64,000 bases of DNA from the NCBI RefSeq assembly GCF_001625195.1, contig NC_054391.1:8694552-8758551 (forward strand), read 5' to 3'. Under the pieces are notes generated by a model. It saw only the letters and a program-made list of their open reading frames with translations. It ran no database searches and was not told the DNA's origin. How positions within the stretch are numbered: position 1 is the stretch's first letter; each line of letters opens with the position of its first letter. The position numbers were made by a program, and so were the translations under genes. The DNA is from Drechmeria coniospora. Its lineage: Eukaryota > Ascomycota > Sordariomycetes > Hypocreales > Ophiocordycipitaceae. Shown here in pieces: positions 1 to 9,851 of the stretch.

Positions 1-1055
1 GTGTGAGGCACGTGCGGTCCGCGGCAGAGATCAATGAGAGGGCCGCATCGGTATACGGTGCTCTTCGTGCCATCCGGGACGCGCTGCTGAATGAAATACT
101 CTTTGTACTTGCTGTATCGGAACATCTCGAGGAGCTCATCCTTGGTCATCTCCAGACGCTCAAAAGGCTGTCTCTCCTTGATGATGGAGGCCGACAGGGT
201 GTCGAGGGCCTTCTTGTCATCGTCATCGACAGCAGCGCTACCGCCGACCATCAGCTCACTGCAATGAACGGTCGGTCTCACATCATGCCGTGCTTACCCA
301 TTCATGTTTGCCATGTCATAGTAGAAACCTGGCGGATCCTCCGTCGGGGGACCATTGCAGAGAAAGCAGCCGAATCGTCGCTCGCAAGCCTCTCCGAGAA
401 TGTGAGCTGACGAATGCCAGAACACCTTCTTTCCTGCTTGTCGTCAGCCCGAGCCCTCCCGGTGGCAGAGTTGCATGGCAGGAATCTCGTACCCTCAATG
501 TCTTCGAAATCGATCAGCTCTAGCTTGCAACTCTTCTCCAGTGGTCGGGTGAGATCCCAGAGCTCGCCGTCGACCCTCGAGATGACGGTGCGCTCGAGCA
601 GGGACTTGGAGATGCCCTTGGCGATGGACACCGGTGTCGTCTCCCATGACGTGCCCTTCTCTTCTTTGCCGTTCGGGAGGGAAATGGTGATTTCCACACG
701 AGGCTTCGCTGTATAGGCCCATGAGTCAGTCGACTGCACAATCGATTGGGCATCGGCTTGCTCGGGGCACGAAACACACCAGCAATCTCGGCGTCTTGTC
801 GAGCCTTGATCTTGTCGAATAGATCTAGCCGATGCTGAATAAACTCGGGAAGCGACGGAAGCTACGATGCCTCGATCCCGTCAGCAACAATGTCACACAG
901 GGGCGGACGGTGATTGTGTTGACGTCGGGGATACCAACCTCGAGCCCCGCGTTCTTGCTCACTTTGGCAGCCTTCGGTTTGGGCTGCTTCGCAGGTCGGA
1001 TGGGAAGGTCCTGGGCCTCCGCCGGTTTGGGGACCTCGGCTTTCTCGGATGACAT
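1..1055 (-). CDS. THS1: Threonyl-tRNA synthetase, cytoplasmic (N-terminal part, runs off the left edge)
   Basis: This enzyme charges tRNA-Thr with threonine. Only the N-terminal half is present; the gene continues beyond base 1. Exons on the minus strand, deduced from frame and splice sites, are 1055-939, 861-780, 708-493, 433-298 and 237-<1. The start ATG at 1055 has a strong GCCACC context and opens a Lys/Pro/Ala-rich extension typical of eukaryotic ThrRS. Next come a short helical linker ([12 protein letters not shown]), the TGS domain ([10 protein letters not shown] ... [16 protein letters not shown]) and the second additional/editing domain, with the zinc-type HSSAH motif and the [11 protein letters not shown] segment. 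The last visible part, [17 protein letters not shown], is diagnostic of the family. The first intron donor (GTTGGT at 938) is the weakest call and could shift by a few codons. The catalytic core and anticodon-binding domain lie outside the window. Confidence 0.93.
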
Positions 1056-1706
1056 GGTGGCGAATCTTCGCTGCGTTGGCAGTGCTGTGAAGAAAACTGG
1101 AAGCTTGATCTTCGGTGCCTAAGATCGTCGAGAATGATGGACGGTGGAGGGGCACCCAAGGTGGGGGGGCATCTGCCGCGCGGCAGATCCTCGGGTTCCT
1201 CCCACAAATCAACCGTCTCCATCCATCACACAATCACATCAGTAAGAATGTGATACAACAAATTCCATGCTCGATGAGTCAAACAAAGACTTGAGTGCAT
1301 GCACTTAAACGATCAAAGGACCTTCCGTGGGAACAAGTCAACTCCTATCGGGGTTATGAATTTTTGCGAGGTAACGTTTGCATTGAGGATGCCGATCGGA
1401 GCACCTGTAGGTCGGTTACTTTACGTGGCATTTCGTCAATTCGGAAGGCATCAGTGTCAAGAAACTGCACAAGTCACTGACCAGATGCATCGGATATAAA
1501 TTCTGAATAAATGTTGATTGAGCGGCAGTAGAAGGAATTCGCTTTGTTAATGCAACGGGCCCAATTTCCCAAAACACCTGCCCAACTCTCGAGATTGCAA
1601 AAATGGGTATCATCATAACGCCATCTATCCGACCCAAACCATGGCAGGCCTCCAAATATCCCTGAAATCTCATGCATTCTCTCGCATGCCAAGCCGAAAG
1701 AATTGC
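1056..1706. other. Intergenic, THS1 promoter side and VPS71 3' side
   Basis: About 650 bp between the THS1 start and the VPS71 stop. It should hold the THS1 5' leader and the VPS71 3' end. I see no convincing ORF, RNA gene or repeat; the short ORFs here look random. Confidence 0.6.
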
Positions 1707-2607
1707 TCACATCCCGTACCTCGTCACGCACTCCTCTTTGTGGGCGTCGAGGCAGTCCAAGGCGCAAACCCTCGTGCCGCATTTCATGCAGCGCACTCGC
1801 CCCCAATACCCGCACACCTGGCAAAACACCCTCGTCGGGTACGTTTGGTCCCATACGCCCTGGTTCTCAAGACAGGTCAGTGGCGGATGGGCCAGTAGTT
1901 TTCGCAGCTCGGCGTCCGAAGGCATCTCCGGCACGCGTGACATCAGAAGCGGGTCGTTGTCACCAGGATGAGCGACAGCTTGGGGCATGCAGGGTGCAGG
2001 CAGCGCAGGAGGCAGAGTGTCGACTTCGATCGTCGACAGATCTTCGTCCTTGGGCGTTGGCTGCGGAGTGTCCTTCTTGCCTGGGGGCGGGCGCTTGCCG
2101 ATGCTAGAGCTGGCTCCTCCCGGCTTGGAGATGCTGCCGGGCGCGCCCGGATTGGATTCTGCGAGGGCTTGCAGAGCGAGAAAATCGTCGACGTGGTTCG
2201 CAAATGTCTTTTGTGACTGCATGATCTTGCGCACGTTCGGCGTGTACTTGACGTTCGCTACGAGGGAAGGGGTCAGTTTCGATTCCCACCGAGACTCTCA
2301 AGCCTGTTCACCGACCTCTCCCGCCTTTTACTGGGAGCGGTATCGAATTGTCCTTTGCGCCGTCGCGCTCCAAGGCCTCAACTTCCTTGCGTATCTTGGC
2401 TTCCTGTCTGACCGAGAGGTCGCCCATGCTGAGGTTCCCCCCAGGCGCATTCCGCGCTCGTTTGCGGTTCGACGACTGGGTCACAGCCGAAGCCGGGCCA
2501 GGAACCGTATTTGGCACGTAGGCCCATCCTGGCGCGGCCGTCGTCCTGGTGCCGGCAAGCTCGACGACACCAAATTTGCTCATTGCCGTGTTGTCGTCGC
2601 TGCTCAA
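1707..2607 (-). CDS. VPS71: HIT zinc-finger protein, SWR1 chromatin-remodelling complex subunit Vps71/Swc6 (ZNHIT1)
   Basis: Two exons, 2607-2316 and 2257-1707, encode 280 residues. The 58-bp intron has a GTCGGT donor and TCGTAG acceptor. The C-terminus is a HIT-type zinc finger: CQVCG, CMKC, CALDC and HKEEC in order, ending RYGM. A conserved block before it (HPPLTCLENQGVWDQTYPTRVF) is characteristic of Vps71/ZNHIT1 rather than other HIT-finger proteins. The N-terminal half is low-complexity and basic, with an RKRARNAPGG stretch and a Ser/Pro/Lys linker. In yeast and animals this protein is in the SWR1/SRCAP complex that exchanges H2A for H2A.Z in nucleosomes. It shares an upstream region with the divergent small mitochondrial gene at 3235, and a tandem duplication lies in that shared promoter. 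Confidence 0.9.
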
Positions 2608-3234
2608 CTTGCAAGGAACGAGTGCTGCGGGGGAGCGTGACGAGTCGGACGGCTAGTGAGCCTCATGCTACCAGGTTCAATAATGGTGGTTGGTAACATG
2701 GAGTACCGAGTACAAGTGATAGAGTACTTACTGTACTGTACGGAGCTTGCTTACTTAGTACCTGTACGTGCCATGGGCACTTGCTTCGGAAAAACCCACG
2801 GGCCCGAGAGCCCAACCAGCAGGGAGCTTTGAATTCATGTCTAGAGTACTGTAAACCGTTCAGAAGTCCGAGGTACTCAGTACCTAGTACTTACTGTGTT
2901 ACCTGTTGAGACCATTACTCGTGTACTGGGACTGTAGCCTGTAAGTAGGTACCTACAATACCTATGTGCTAACTCTCAGTACCTAGTACTTACTGTATTA
3001 CCTGTTGAGACCATTACTCGTGTACTGGGACTGTAGCCTGTAGGTACCTACAGTACCTATGTGCTAACTTACCTACCACTGTACTGACTGACAGCCTACA
3101 GCACGACACCTCTGTTCCCGAGCTAAACGTGACCTCGCCACTCCTATCCATCCCCTCTCCCTCACTTTACCTCAGCTTGCCTCAGGCTCTCTCAGACTCT
3201 CCAACACGACTGCCAGCTGAGCCAGCCATCCATC
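2608..3234. promoter_or_regulatory. Divergent intergenic region between VPS71 and the mitochondrial small-protein gene
   Basis: The region is rich in GTAC-containing palindromic words (TACCTAGTACTTACTG and similar) and contains a 99-bp tandem duplication, listed separately. The segment just before 3235 is pyrimidine-rich (TCC/CTC runs), as is common for fungal core promoters. No ORF is convincing. Confidence 0.5.
2876..3069. repeat. Two-copy tandem duplication (99 bp + 95 bp)
   Basis: Copy 1 is 2876-2974 and copy 2 is 2975-3069. Both start CTCAGTACCTAGTACTTACTG and end GTGCTAACT. Copy 2 differs by a few substitutions and a 4-bp deletion (GTAAGTAGGTACC reads GTAGGTACC). It lies in the divergent promoter between VPS71 and the gene at 3235. 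High identity suggests a fairly recent duplication. Confidence 0.93.
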
Positions 3235-3759
3235 ATGACTGGAGCTGCGAAAATCCTCTCCGCTCGCACCGGCCGCTTGTTGGCTGCGCGACCATTCTCG
3301 TCATCTGCGCGGCGAATGGCCGATGTTGCGCCTCTGCCCGCACGGAAGCCGATGGGGGCATTCCGGGGAGGGTAGGTCACCTTGCAACAGTGGTGCAGAA
3401 CCGCCTCGTGGGATTGCTGACGTGACCTGATTCCAGCGCTTTTGGCTTTCTGTTCGGTTGCGTCTTGTCCGGCGGCGCCGTCTACAATTATCTACTCCAG
3501 GAGTACAAGGCATCCAACGACCTTTTGACCGAGGACATCTACGTACGTTCCCCGAATGCCACGAGCATCACCGTGCATGAATTCCACCTTGGATGCCGTC
3601 TGCCTCGTAAACTTCCACAAGTTCTCTGCAAGCTCGCCGGGGCGAGAAAACCGCGGCTCGGGTTGATGCTAACAACGATGCTAGACGCTGCAAGCTTCGG
3701 TTACCCGCCTCAGCAATTATGTCAGGAATCTCGAGGAAAAGGCGCAGGGGAAAAAATAG
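3235..3759 (+). CDS. Small predicted mitochondrial membrane protein, conserved-looking, name not recognised
   Basis: Three exons, 3235-3371, 3437-3542 and 3685-3759, encode 105 residues. Both introns have good signals; the second has a TGCTAAC branch site at 3667. The N-terminus is a typical mitochondrial presequence: basic, hydroxylated, no acidic residues (AAKILSARTGRLLAARPFSSSARR). It is followed by one hydrophobic segment (AFGFLFGCVLSGGAVYNYLL, about residues 47-66). The tail, about 35 residues, is predicted helical/coiled (EYKASNDLLTEDIY, then VTRLSNYVRNLEEKAQGKK). The layout suggests a single-pass inner-membrane protein with a soluble coiled-coil tail. I cannot assign it to a named family. 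The exon/intron structure and coherent reading frame make it a real gene, although it is invisible as one long ORF. Confidence 0.8.
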
Positions 3760-4150
3760 CAAGGAGGCCGACAGGATTAATACCCGAGGACGCGCGGCAG
3801 GCCGGACATGTCACTGTCGCGCCGCCGGAATCTCGATGAGGCCGGCGGTGTGCTTGGTGCGTGTTGTCCGCATTCTGCGTCGGCCATGGCGCTGTCGTCT
3901 CTCCGTCTCTGTAACCGTAGACATGCACATATGTAGTCTACATCCCTACACGCGTTGAAAGGAACGCCAACCTCTAATGCTCTTCACCATCACATCTCGA
4001 AACGCTGCCCATGGTGGAAGACGATTCAATAAATAACGAGTCGACATCACAGCAGCAAAAAAACACATGCAGTAATCAACCGTAGATGCGAGCCGTCGAG
4101 TCCGCAAATGAACATTTTCTCCTCGGCATTGGTACATGGTCGGTACAATT
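3760..4150. other. Convergent 3' intergenic region
   Basis: About 390 bp between two convergent stops (3759 and 4151). It should contain the 3' ends of both transcripts. No gene or repeat seen. Confidence 0.6.
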
Positions 4151-5810
4151 TTACAGTTCGTCGTGGTCCTCCAGCTCGTCCTCGTCCTCGTCCTTCTCCT
4201 TCTCCGCAGTCTTCGCCTTCTTCGTGGCAGCGGGAGCGGACTCGTCGGTGCCATCCTCCTTGACAGAGACGGCAGCCTTGTACTTGCCGTTCTCCTTGAC
4301 GAACTGGATGAGGTCCTCGACAGTTCGGGCACCACTGTAGGTGATGGGGTCCTTCTTGCCGCCGGCCGGGAAGAGCTTGATGGTGGGGAAGCCACCAATG
4401 TCATCGGGCACGTCGTTGAGGGTGGCATCGACCTTGGCGATGACGACCTTGTCCTTGAACTTGCTGTCGGCGTAGAGAGTGGCCAGCTCGTCGTACTTGG
4501 GGGCCAGGGCCTTGCAGTGACCGCACCAGGGAGCGTAGAACTCGACCAGGACATCCTTGGTGTCGTCCAGGACGATGTCGTCGTAGTTCTTGGCAACGAC
4601 GACGGTGACAGGGCCCTCCTGGGTCTCGGGGATGGGCTCAGACTTGATGCTAGGTTCAATCTTGCCGGTGGAGAATTGCGTCACAAACTCGGAGATGTTC
4701 TCCTCGTTGATCTCCTTCTCCTGGTCGAAGGGGTACTTGTGCTTGTTGACCGTGTCCTGGATGGCGAAAGCGGGGAACTTGTCGGACTTGAGGTTCAGGT
4801 TGGCAGTATGAGCTCCGAACTGCTTGGCATCGATGGTGGCAAAGTTGATCTTGCCCTTGAACTTCTCGGCGACGGGCTTGAGAGCCTTGCTCAGGCTCGC
4901 ACGCTCCTCCTCCGTCTCGGCGAAGATGTAGGCCAGAGGAAGCTCAGAGGACATGTAAGCAGAGTAGGTGTCGGGTCCAACCTCGCCGACCAGAGGGGTG
5001 GCGGCCGTCTTGGCGAACTTCTTGATGGCCTCGACGTCGAACTTGGTCTTGAACTCGTTGCGTCCCTCGTCGAAGGACTTGTAGAGGACAATGGAGGGGA
5101 ACTTGACGCCCTCGGCTTCAGCGATGGCAGCATCGTTGATGCCGCCAAAGAGGTAATCGTCGCGAAGAGACTCGGCAACGGCGGAGAACGTCTCGTTGGA
5201 AGCCTTGTCATCCGCGGCAATGTAGGCGATGAGAACCACGCTGTCGGCCTTCTTGAAGTCCTCAAGCATGTCCTTGGACAGGAGGGAAACGGCTGGTAGG
5301 GACTGCTTCACCATGTAGGAGGTGATGCTGCAACGACAATTCGTCAGTACAAAACCAAGCGGCATGGAGCTTTGGGATCAAGGTGGCGTGTTAACTTACG
5401 CAGCAGCCTTGCGCTGGCCATTGTAGGGTGCGACGTTGTCCTCGCCACGGAAGACCTTGAGAGTAGGGTAGCCCTCGACGTCGTACTCCTGGCAGAGATC
5501 GGCTTCCTCGGTGCAATCGATCTTGCAAAGCCTGATGTTCTTCGCCTTGAGCGAGGTGGCAGCCTCCTCGTACTCGGGGGCGAGCGCCTTGCAGTGACCG
5601 CACCAGGGAGCGAAGACTAGGCATCTATTTTCAGCGGCGTCTTCCACGTAAAGGAAGCAGAATACACTCACACTCTGCTAGGACGAGGTCGTTGGACTTG
5701 ATGAAGTCCTTGAATGTTTCCTTGGTGAGAGAGGCAACGTCCGACTCGGTGGCCGTGGCGACGGCAGCGAACGCGGCCACGAGGCCAGCGGCAAGACGCT
5801 TCTGCTGCAT
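4151..5810 (-). CDS. PDI1: Protein disulfide isomerase, ER lumen, HDEL-terminated
   Basis: Exons 5810-5672, 5616-5400 and 5327-4151 encode 510 residues. The start at 5810 gives a signal peptide (basic MQQKR then an Ala/Val-rich core to about residue 20). An in-frame ATG 10 codons upstream would spoil it. Domain order is a-b-b'-a'. The two thioredoxin-like active sites are APWCGHC at residues 49-55 and around 384-390. The first is assembled across intron 1, since the codon before FAPWCGHC is split. The C-terminus is a Lys/Glu/Asp-rich linker ending in HDEL, the fungal ER retrieval signal. The enzyme forms, breaks and isomerises disulfides in secretory proteins. Length and both active sites are intact. 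The long open frame on the opposite strand is a codon-bias shadow. The nearby derlin (24153) acts in the same ER folding/disposal system but is not linked in an operon sense. Confidence 0.97.
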
Positions 5811-7662
5811 GGTGATGCTCTGTTTGGTCTGTTGAATCAAACAAAAACGAGGAGACTGTGGCCTTGCAGCTTTTGTAAACTGTCAAGGAAGGGGACGCGA
5901 TGCAAGAGGGAAGAGGCTGGTGAAGACGAAGAAGGAATCCTGGGGGGGTTCGCTTGGTTGTATAGGGAGCAGCGTCCTAGTAAAGGCGGGACCTCTCACG
6001 CACATAGCTTAGGCAGGCTGTTCAATTGAACAAGTGTCCCCTTTTCTCCAGGTACCATCCATCCTACTCGTGTGCTTACCCCTGCGGCACCAGCAGGTGG
6101 CACTACGGACGCATTTCTGGACCGGTTGACAGGTAGGGAGTAATAATGCTTGAGCTAGTACCTAGTACCTAGGAACGTGCCCTGTTACTGTGGGGCTGGC
6201 AGGTACCTTCTCTCACATAAGTACTGTACTTACATGTAAGTACACAATTTTGTGACGCAAACCCGTTACGGGGCAGCCGCGCCGTCTGACAAATCGGGTT
6301 CCATTGACGTGCCCAGAACAGCATTGAGTGGCACAGAGTGCGGCGACGCTGGTTGTTGTAAGCAAGTAAGTACTGTACGGAGTGCATGTACTGTACATGT
6401 ATGTACGAAATGGTTCCAGTCAGAAAAGACACGTTTCCCGACGATACATGCTGCGAGCATGCTGCGAGCACGGAGCAAGCGCCCGAGGGGGTTTCTGCGA
6501 AATTTTCTGATTCAACATAAAAAAACTTGGCACCAAATACAGTATGTGATGTCAAGCTGGTGGTCTGACAACCAATATTCAACCCACGAAGGCTTGTAAC
6601 TTTCTGCTCGACTCGTACATTATGATTATTGTACATGGACTCAACTGTGCAACTGACTTTCCACGGAGCTCACGTCTCAGCTGCGGCATCTGATGAAACT
6701 CGATTCTTTGCAGCGCCATGCACAGCGCAGTACAGGTTATGCATTATTAATGCGAGTTGGAAATTACAGCAGCTGGTGTGAACCTTGACGCCCGAAGTAA
6801 CAACGAGTGGATGCCTGACATATTGATTAATGGTTCGTGACAGAAGTGGGAGTTGAGCCACTGGCAATGCTGTGGCGCAACCTGTCAATAGCGGGGTGAC
6901 GAATGTGGTTCCAGCAGGTTCCGAGCCAAGGGTTAGGTATGGCTCATACTTAAGTACTTACTGCACTTGTACATTTTCCAAGACGCAATACCATCACGTA
7001 ATTATGGCTTCGACAATCGGCGTCAACGATCGTCATGCGGCAACATGAGTACATAGCATTGCATTTCATGTACTCCGTAATAGTTGCCACGTTTTATTTA
7101 GTTCTCTTGCAGCGTCATACCTTATGCTCAGATGCGTGTTTGACCATCCTGCGGACAGTTTTCTGGTGCAGCTACTTATGTATTATTACTAAGAAACATG
7201 AGCCGGGTGGATGAGAGCATGCTTGAAAGCAAATGTGCTTAAGTACTCAGTTGGACTGTACTAAGTACAAGCCTTCTTGGCCACATGCTGTAACGGAGTA
7301 ATAATATTCCGCACTTGAACACAAGTACTTGTACTGTAAGTATTTGGACTGTACTATGTACTTACGTACAGTAGTAACTTTGAAAGTAACCTAACCTAAG
7401 TACTTACTCCGTAAGTACTCCGTATATCACAGTAGATTCCCATGGGTCAGGTGCATTATCATGTGACTGCCGTTGCATTTTTTGGGGGGCCACTCAGTTG
7501 TCGCATTGGAACGAGGGGTTATAGTGATTGTCGATGTTGCACTCCGTACTCCGTACTGTAGTCAGCATCATACTGAATACTACAGTACGTACTTGTCTCC
7601 CTTTCCTCTCATACACGTTCAACCTCATTCAAAGGTTTGGACCGCAGTGGGAAAGGACTGCA
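5811..7662. other. Intergenic, PDI1 promoter to ADE2 promoter (divergent)
   Basis: About 1.85 kb without a recognisable gene. It carries many GTAC-type words, for example clusters near 6150-6400, 7225-7420 and a doubled ACTCCGTACTCCGTACTGTA at 7541-7560. Both flanking genes start from this region, so it contains two promoters. No TE signature, tRNA or coherent ORF was found. Confidence 0.55.
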
Positions 7663-8988
7663 ATGGGGAAAACCCCCGTCATTGGCTTGCTCGGCGGAGG
7701 CCAGCTCGGCCGCATGCTCTGCGAAGCTGGCGGTCCTTTGGGATACGAAATTGCAGTTCTTGATGAGGAGGGGTGTCCGGCCAAGCAGATCAATGCTAAT
7801 GAAAGGCACGTATCCGGCTCCTTCACAGATGCAGCCAAGGTGAGAGAGCTGGCTGCCCGCTGCGATGTCCTTACCGTCGAGATTGAGCATGTCAATACCG
7901 AGGTGCTCGAGGAGATTGCAACAAAGGGTGTCCGAACCGCCTCTGGCGAGTTGCGAAAGGTGCCCGTTCACCCTTCATGGCGCACCCTTCGACTGGTACA
8001 GGATAAGCTGGAGCAGAAGGAGCATTTCAAGGCTAGAGACGTTCGCATTGCTGAGCAGATGGCCTTGAGCGGGGGCGAACGCCTCGTTGATTCGCTTACG
8101 GAAGCTTCCGAGAAGCTCGGCTTTCCCTTCATGGTCAAGGCAAGAAAGGGTTCCTACGACGGCCGGGGCAACTTCAAAGTGAGAGGCCCGGAAGACTTTG
8201 GACCAGCCGTTGAAGCCCTGGGCAAGTTGCCGCTGTACGCCGAGAAATGGGTTCCCTTTGTCATGGAGCTGGCCGTCATGGTGATTCGGACAGAGGATGA
8301 CGAAGGCAACTGTACCGGAATCTACTCATACCCGACGGTAGAGACTACCCATGTCGATGATGTTTGCAAGATGGTTTTCATGCCCCCTCGCAATGTGGAC
8401 GCCTCTGTCTGTGCCAAGGCACAGAAGTTGGCGGAGGAAGCCATCAAGTCGCTGTGGGGACGAGGTGTCTTTGCCGTCGAAATGTTTCTTCTGCAGGACG
8501 GTAGGTGGACTTTGCTAGGCCCTCGATCGGGTTCGTGTCGCTGACAGGACCCAGGAACCGTTGCAGTCAACGAGGTCGCTCCCCGGCCGCATAACTCGGG
8601 CCACTACACCATTGAAGCGGTGCCGTACATGTCGCAGTACAAGGCCCAGCTCCGTGCCGTCCTAGACACTATCCCCAACACCATGAAGCTTACACCAAGA
8701 GCATCTCAGTCAATCATGCTCAACATTCTGGGCGGCGCCGCGGCTGACTCTCACGCAAAGCTAGTGAAGCTTACGGAGACGGAGTATATGGAGAACACGG
8801 ATACATACCTGCACCTGTACGGCAAGGCCTCCAAGCCTGGTCGCAAGATTGGTCACATTACCTTTACCACACCCTCCTCCAATGTCGATCTGGAGAAGAC
8901 GATCGCCCCCTTCGTCGACGAGGTCGACGCCATACGGCAGCGTCGCCTCGCCGTATCATCGGAGCAGATGCGGCCAGTCGCTCGCTAA
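7663..8988 (+). CDS. ADE2: Phosphoribosylaminoimidazole carboxylase, PurK (ATP-grasp) half only; PurE domain absent
   Basis: Exons 7663-8500 and 8555-8988 encode 423 residues. Everything seen is the PurK-type ATP-grasp part: the N-terminal VIGLLGGGQLGRMLCEA nucleotide-fold motif, the EIEHVN motif, the central VKARKGSYDGRGN glycine-rich loop, and the ATP-grasp metal/phosphate motif NEVAPRPHNSGHYT just after the intron. PurK makes N5-CAIR from AIR, bicarbonate and ATP. Fungal Ade2 proteins are normally about 550-600 residues because a PurE mutase domain follows the linker. Here the frame stops at ...SEQMRPVAR, right in that linker. I find no GSDSD or SAHRTP-like PurE motif in any forward frame through 9851. 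The ATP-grasp part looks intact. Start chosen at 7663 because the family starts directly before the nucleotide fold; an in-frame upstream ATG at 7528 adds unrelated residues. Confidence 0.9.
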
Positions 8989-9851
8989 GGCTACAACTAA
9001 CAGAAGCTGAAACGGATTTGGCCAACACAACTGCGCGTCGAGGTCCCGGCGTCCTCGCTGCCAACGCCCATGCTTCTCTCGAGTGACAAGCTGTGTCTGC
9101 TGTCAGCATCTCGTGCCTGGAGACACGTCGCGAGGGCATCGATAGTGTTGAGAAACGTGCAAGTCGAGAGTGTTCACGTGGCCACTTGGTAGTCATGACC
9201 GACTGCACAAGGCGGCATTTACTGCAGTCTGGAGCTTGCTTGTACCGCCCCAAGTGCCAGGTCACGAGAAGCAAGTACAATACAGACTGGTAGAGATGAA
9301 AATACCTGTTGGAAAAAGAGGACGTCAGGGGTCGCAGTGAGCAGCGCGGACGGAGCCTTGCGCAAAAGTCTTAAAACTTTCTGGGCGTATCTATACCCCC
9401 CAATGCACTTCTCCTTTATAATCCTCCACGTTCTGTTCCTTGTGCTGATCGCCAAATGACACGTTTGATTATTGGCGATAATTGGCTCGCTCACAAATTA
9501 TCGCGTCCAAGTATGTAATGTATTCCTTGTTCAAGTGCGCGGTTATGGTGGGAGTACATGTCATAGAAACACGTTTGCCTTCTAAGCCTTGCGTTGGTGT
9601 CATTACTTTTGCCTAAACTGTCGAATATGCGTGGAATGGTCAGGATTTGCGACTAAATTCAAATAGTAGTTTGAGAAGCACACAATCTTGTGTCGAGAAC
9701 AGTATCGTCATGGTGAAGCGTATTTAGTTGATGTAGTCGCGAAGGCACGTGATGTCGCGACAGCATCGGCTTAACCTCCAAAAAAAAGTTATCCACCTAA
9801 GCTGTCCACAATCACGGAGTTGGTGCATCCTTGCGACAAAGAGCTTGCATC
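8989..9851. other. Intergenic between ADE2 (PurK-only) and MEF1
   Basis: About 860 bp, tandem gene arrangement. No remnant of a PurE domain, no ORF with family resemblance and no repeat. An 8-bp inverted repeat (ATCGCCAA/TTGGCGAT, 9448-9479) is probably incidental. Confidence 0.6.

Noticed and set aside
3946..4659. 237-codon Ser/Arg/Thr-rich frame on the minus strand
   Set aside because: Out-of-frame shadow of PDI1 exon 3 and its 3' flank; low-complexity content.
4136..5299. 387-codon open frame antisense to PDI1
   Set aside because: Exact overlap with conserved PDI exon 3; Leu/Val/Gly-rich composition is what third-position codon bias produces on the complement. No family resemblance.
9448..9479. 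8-bp inverted repeat ATCGCCAA/TTGGCGAT
   Set aside because: Too short and common to support a terminator or element in a eukaryote.
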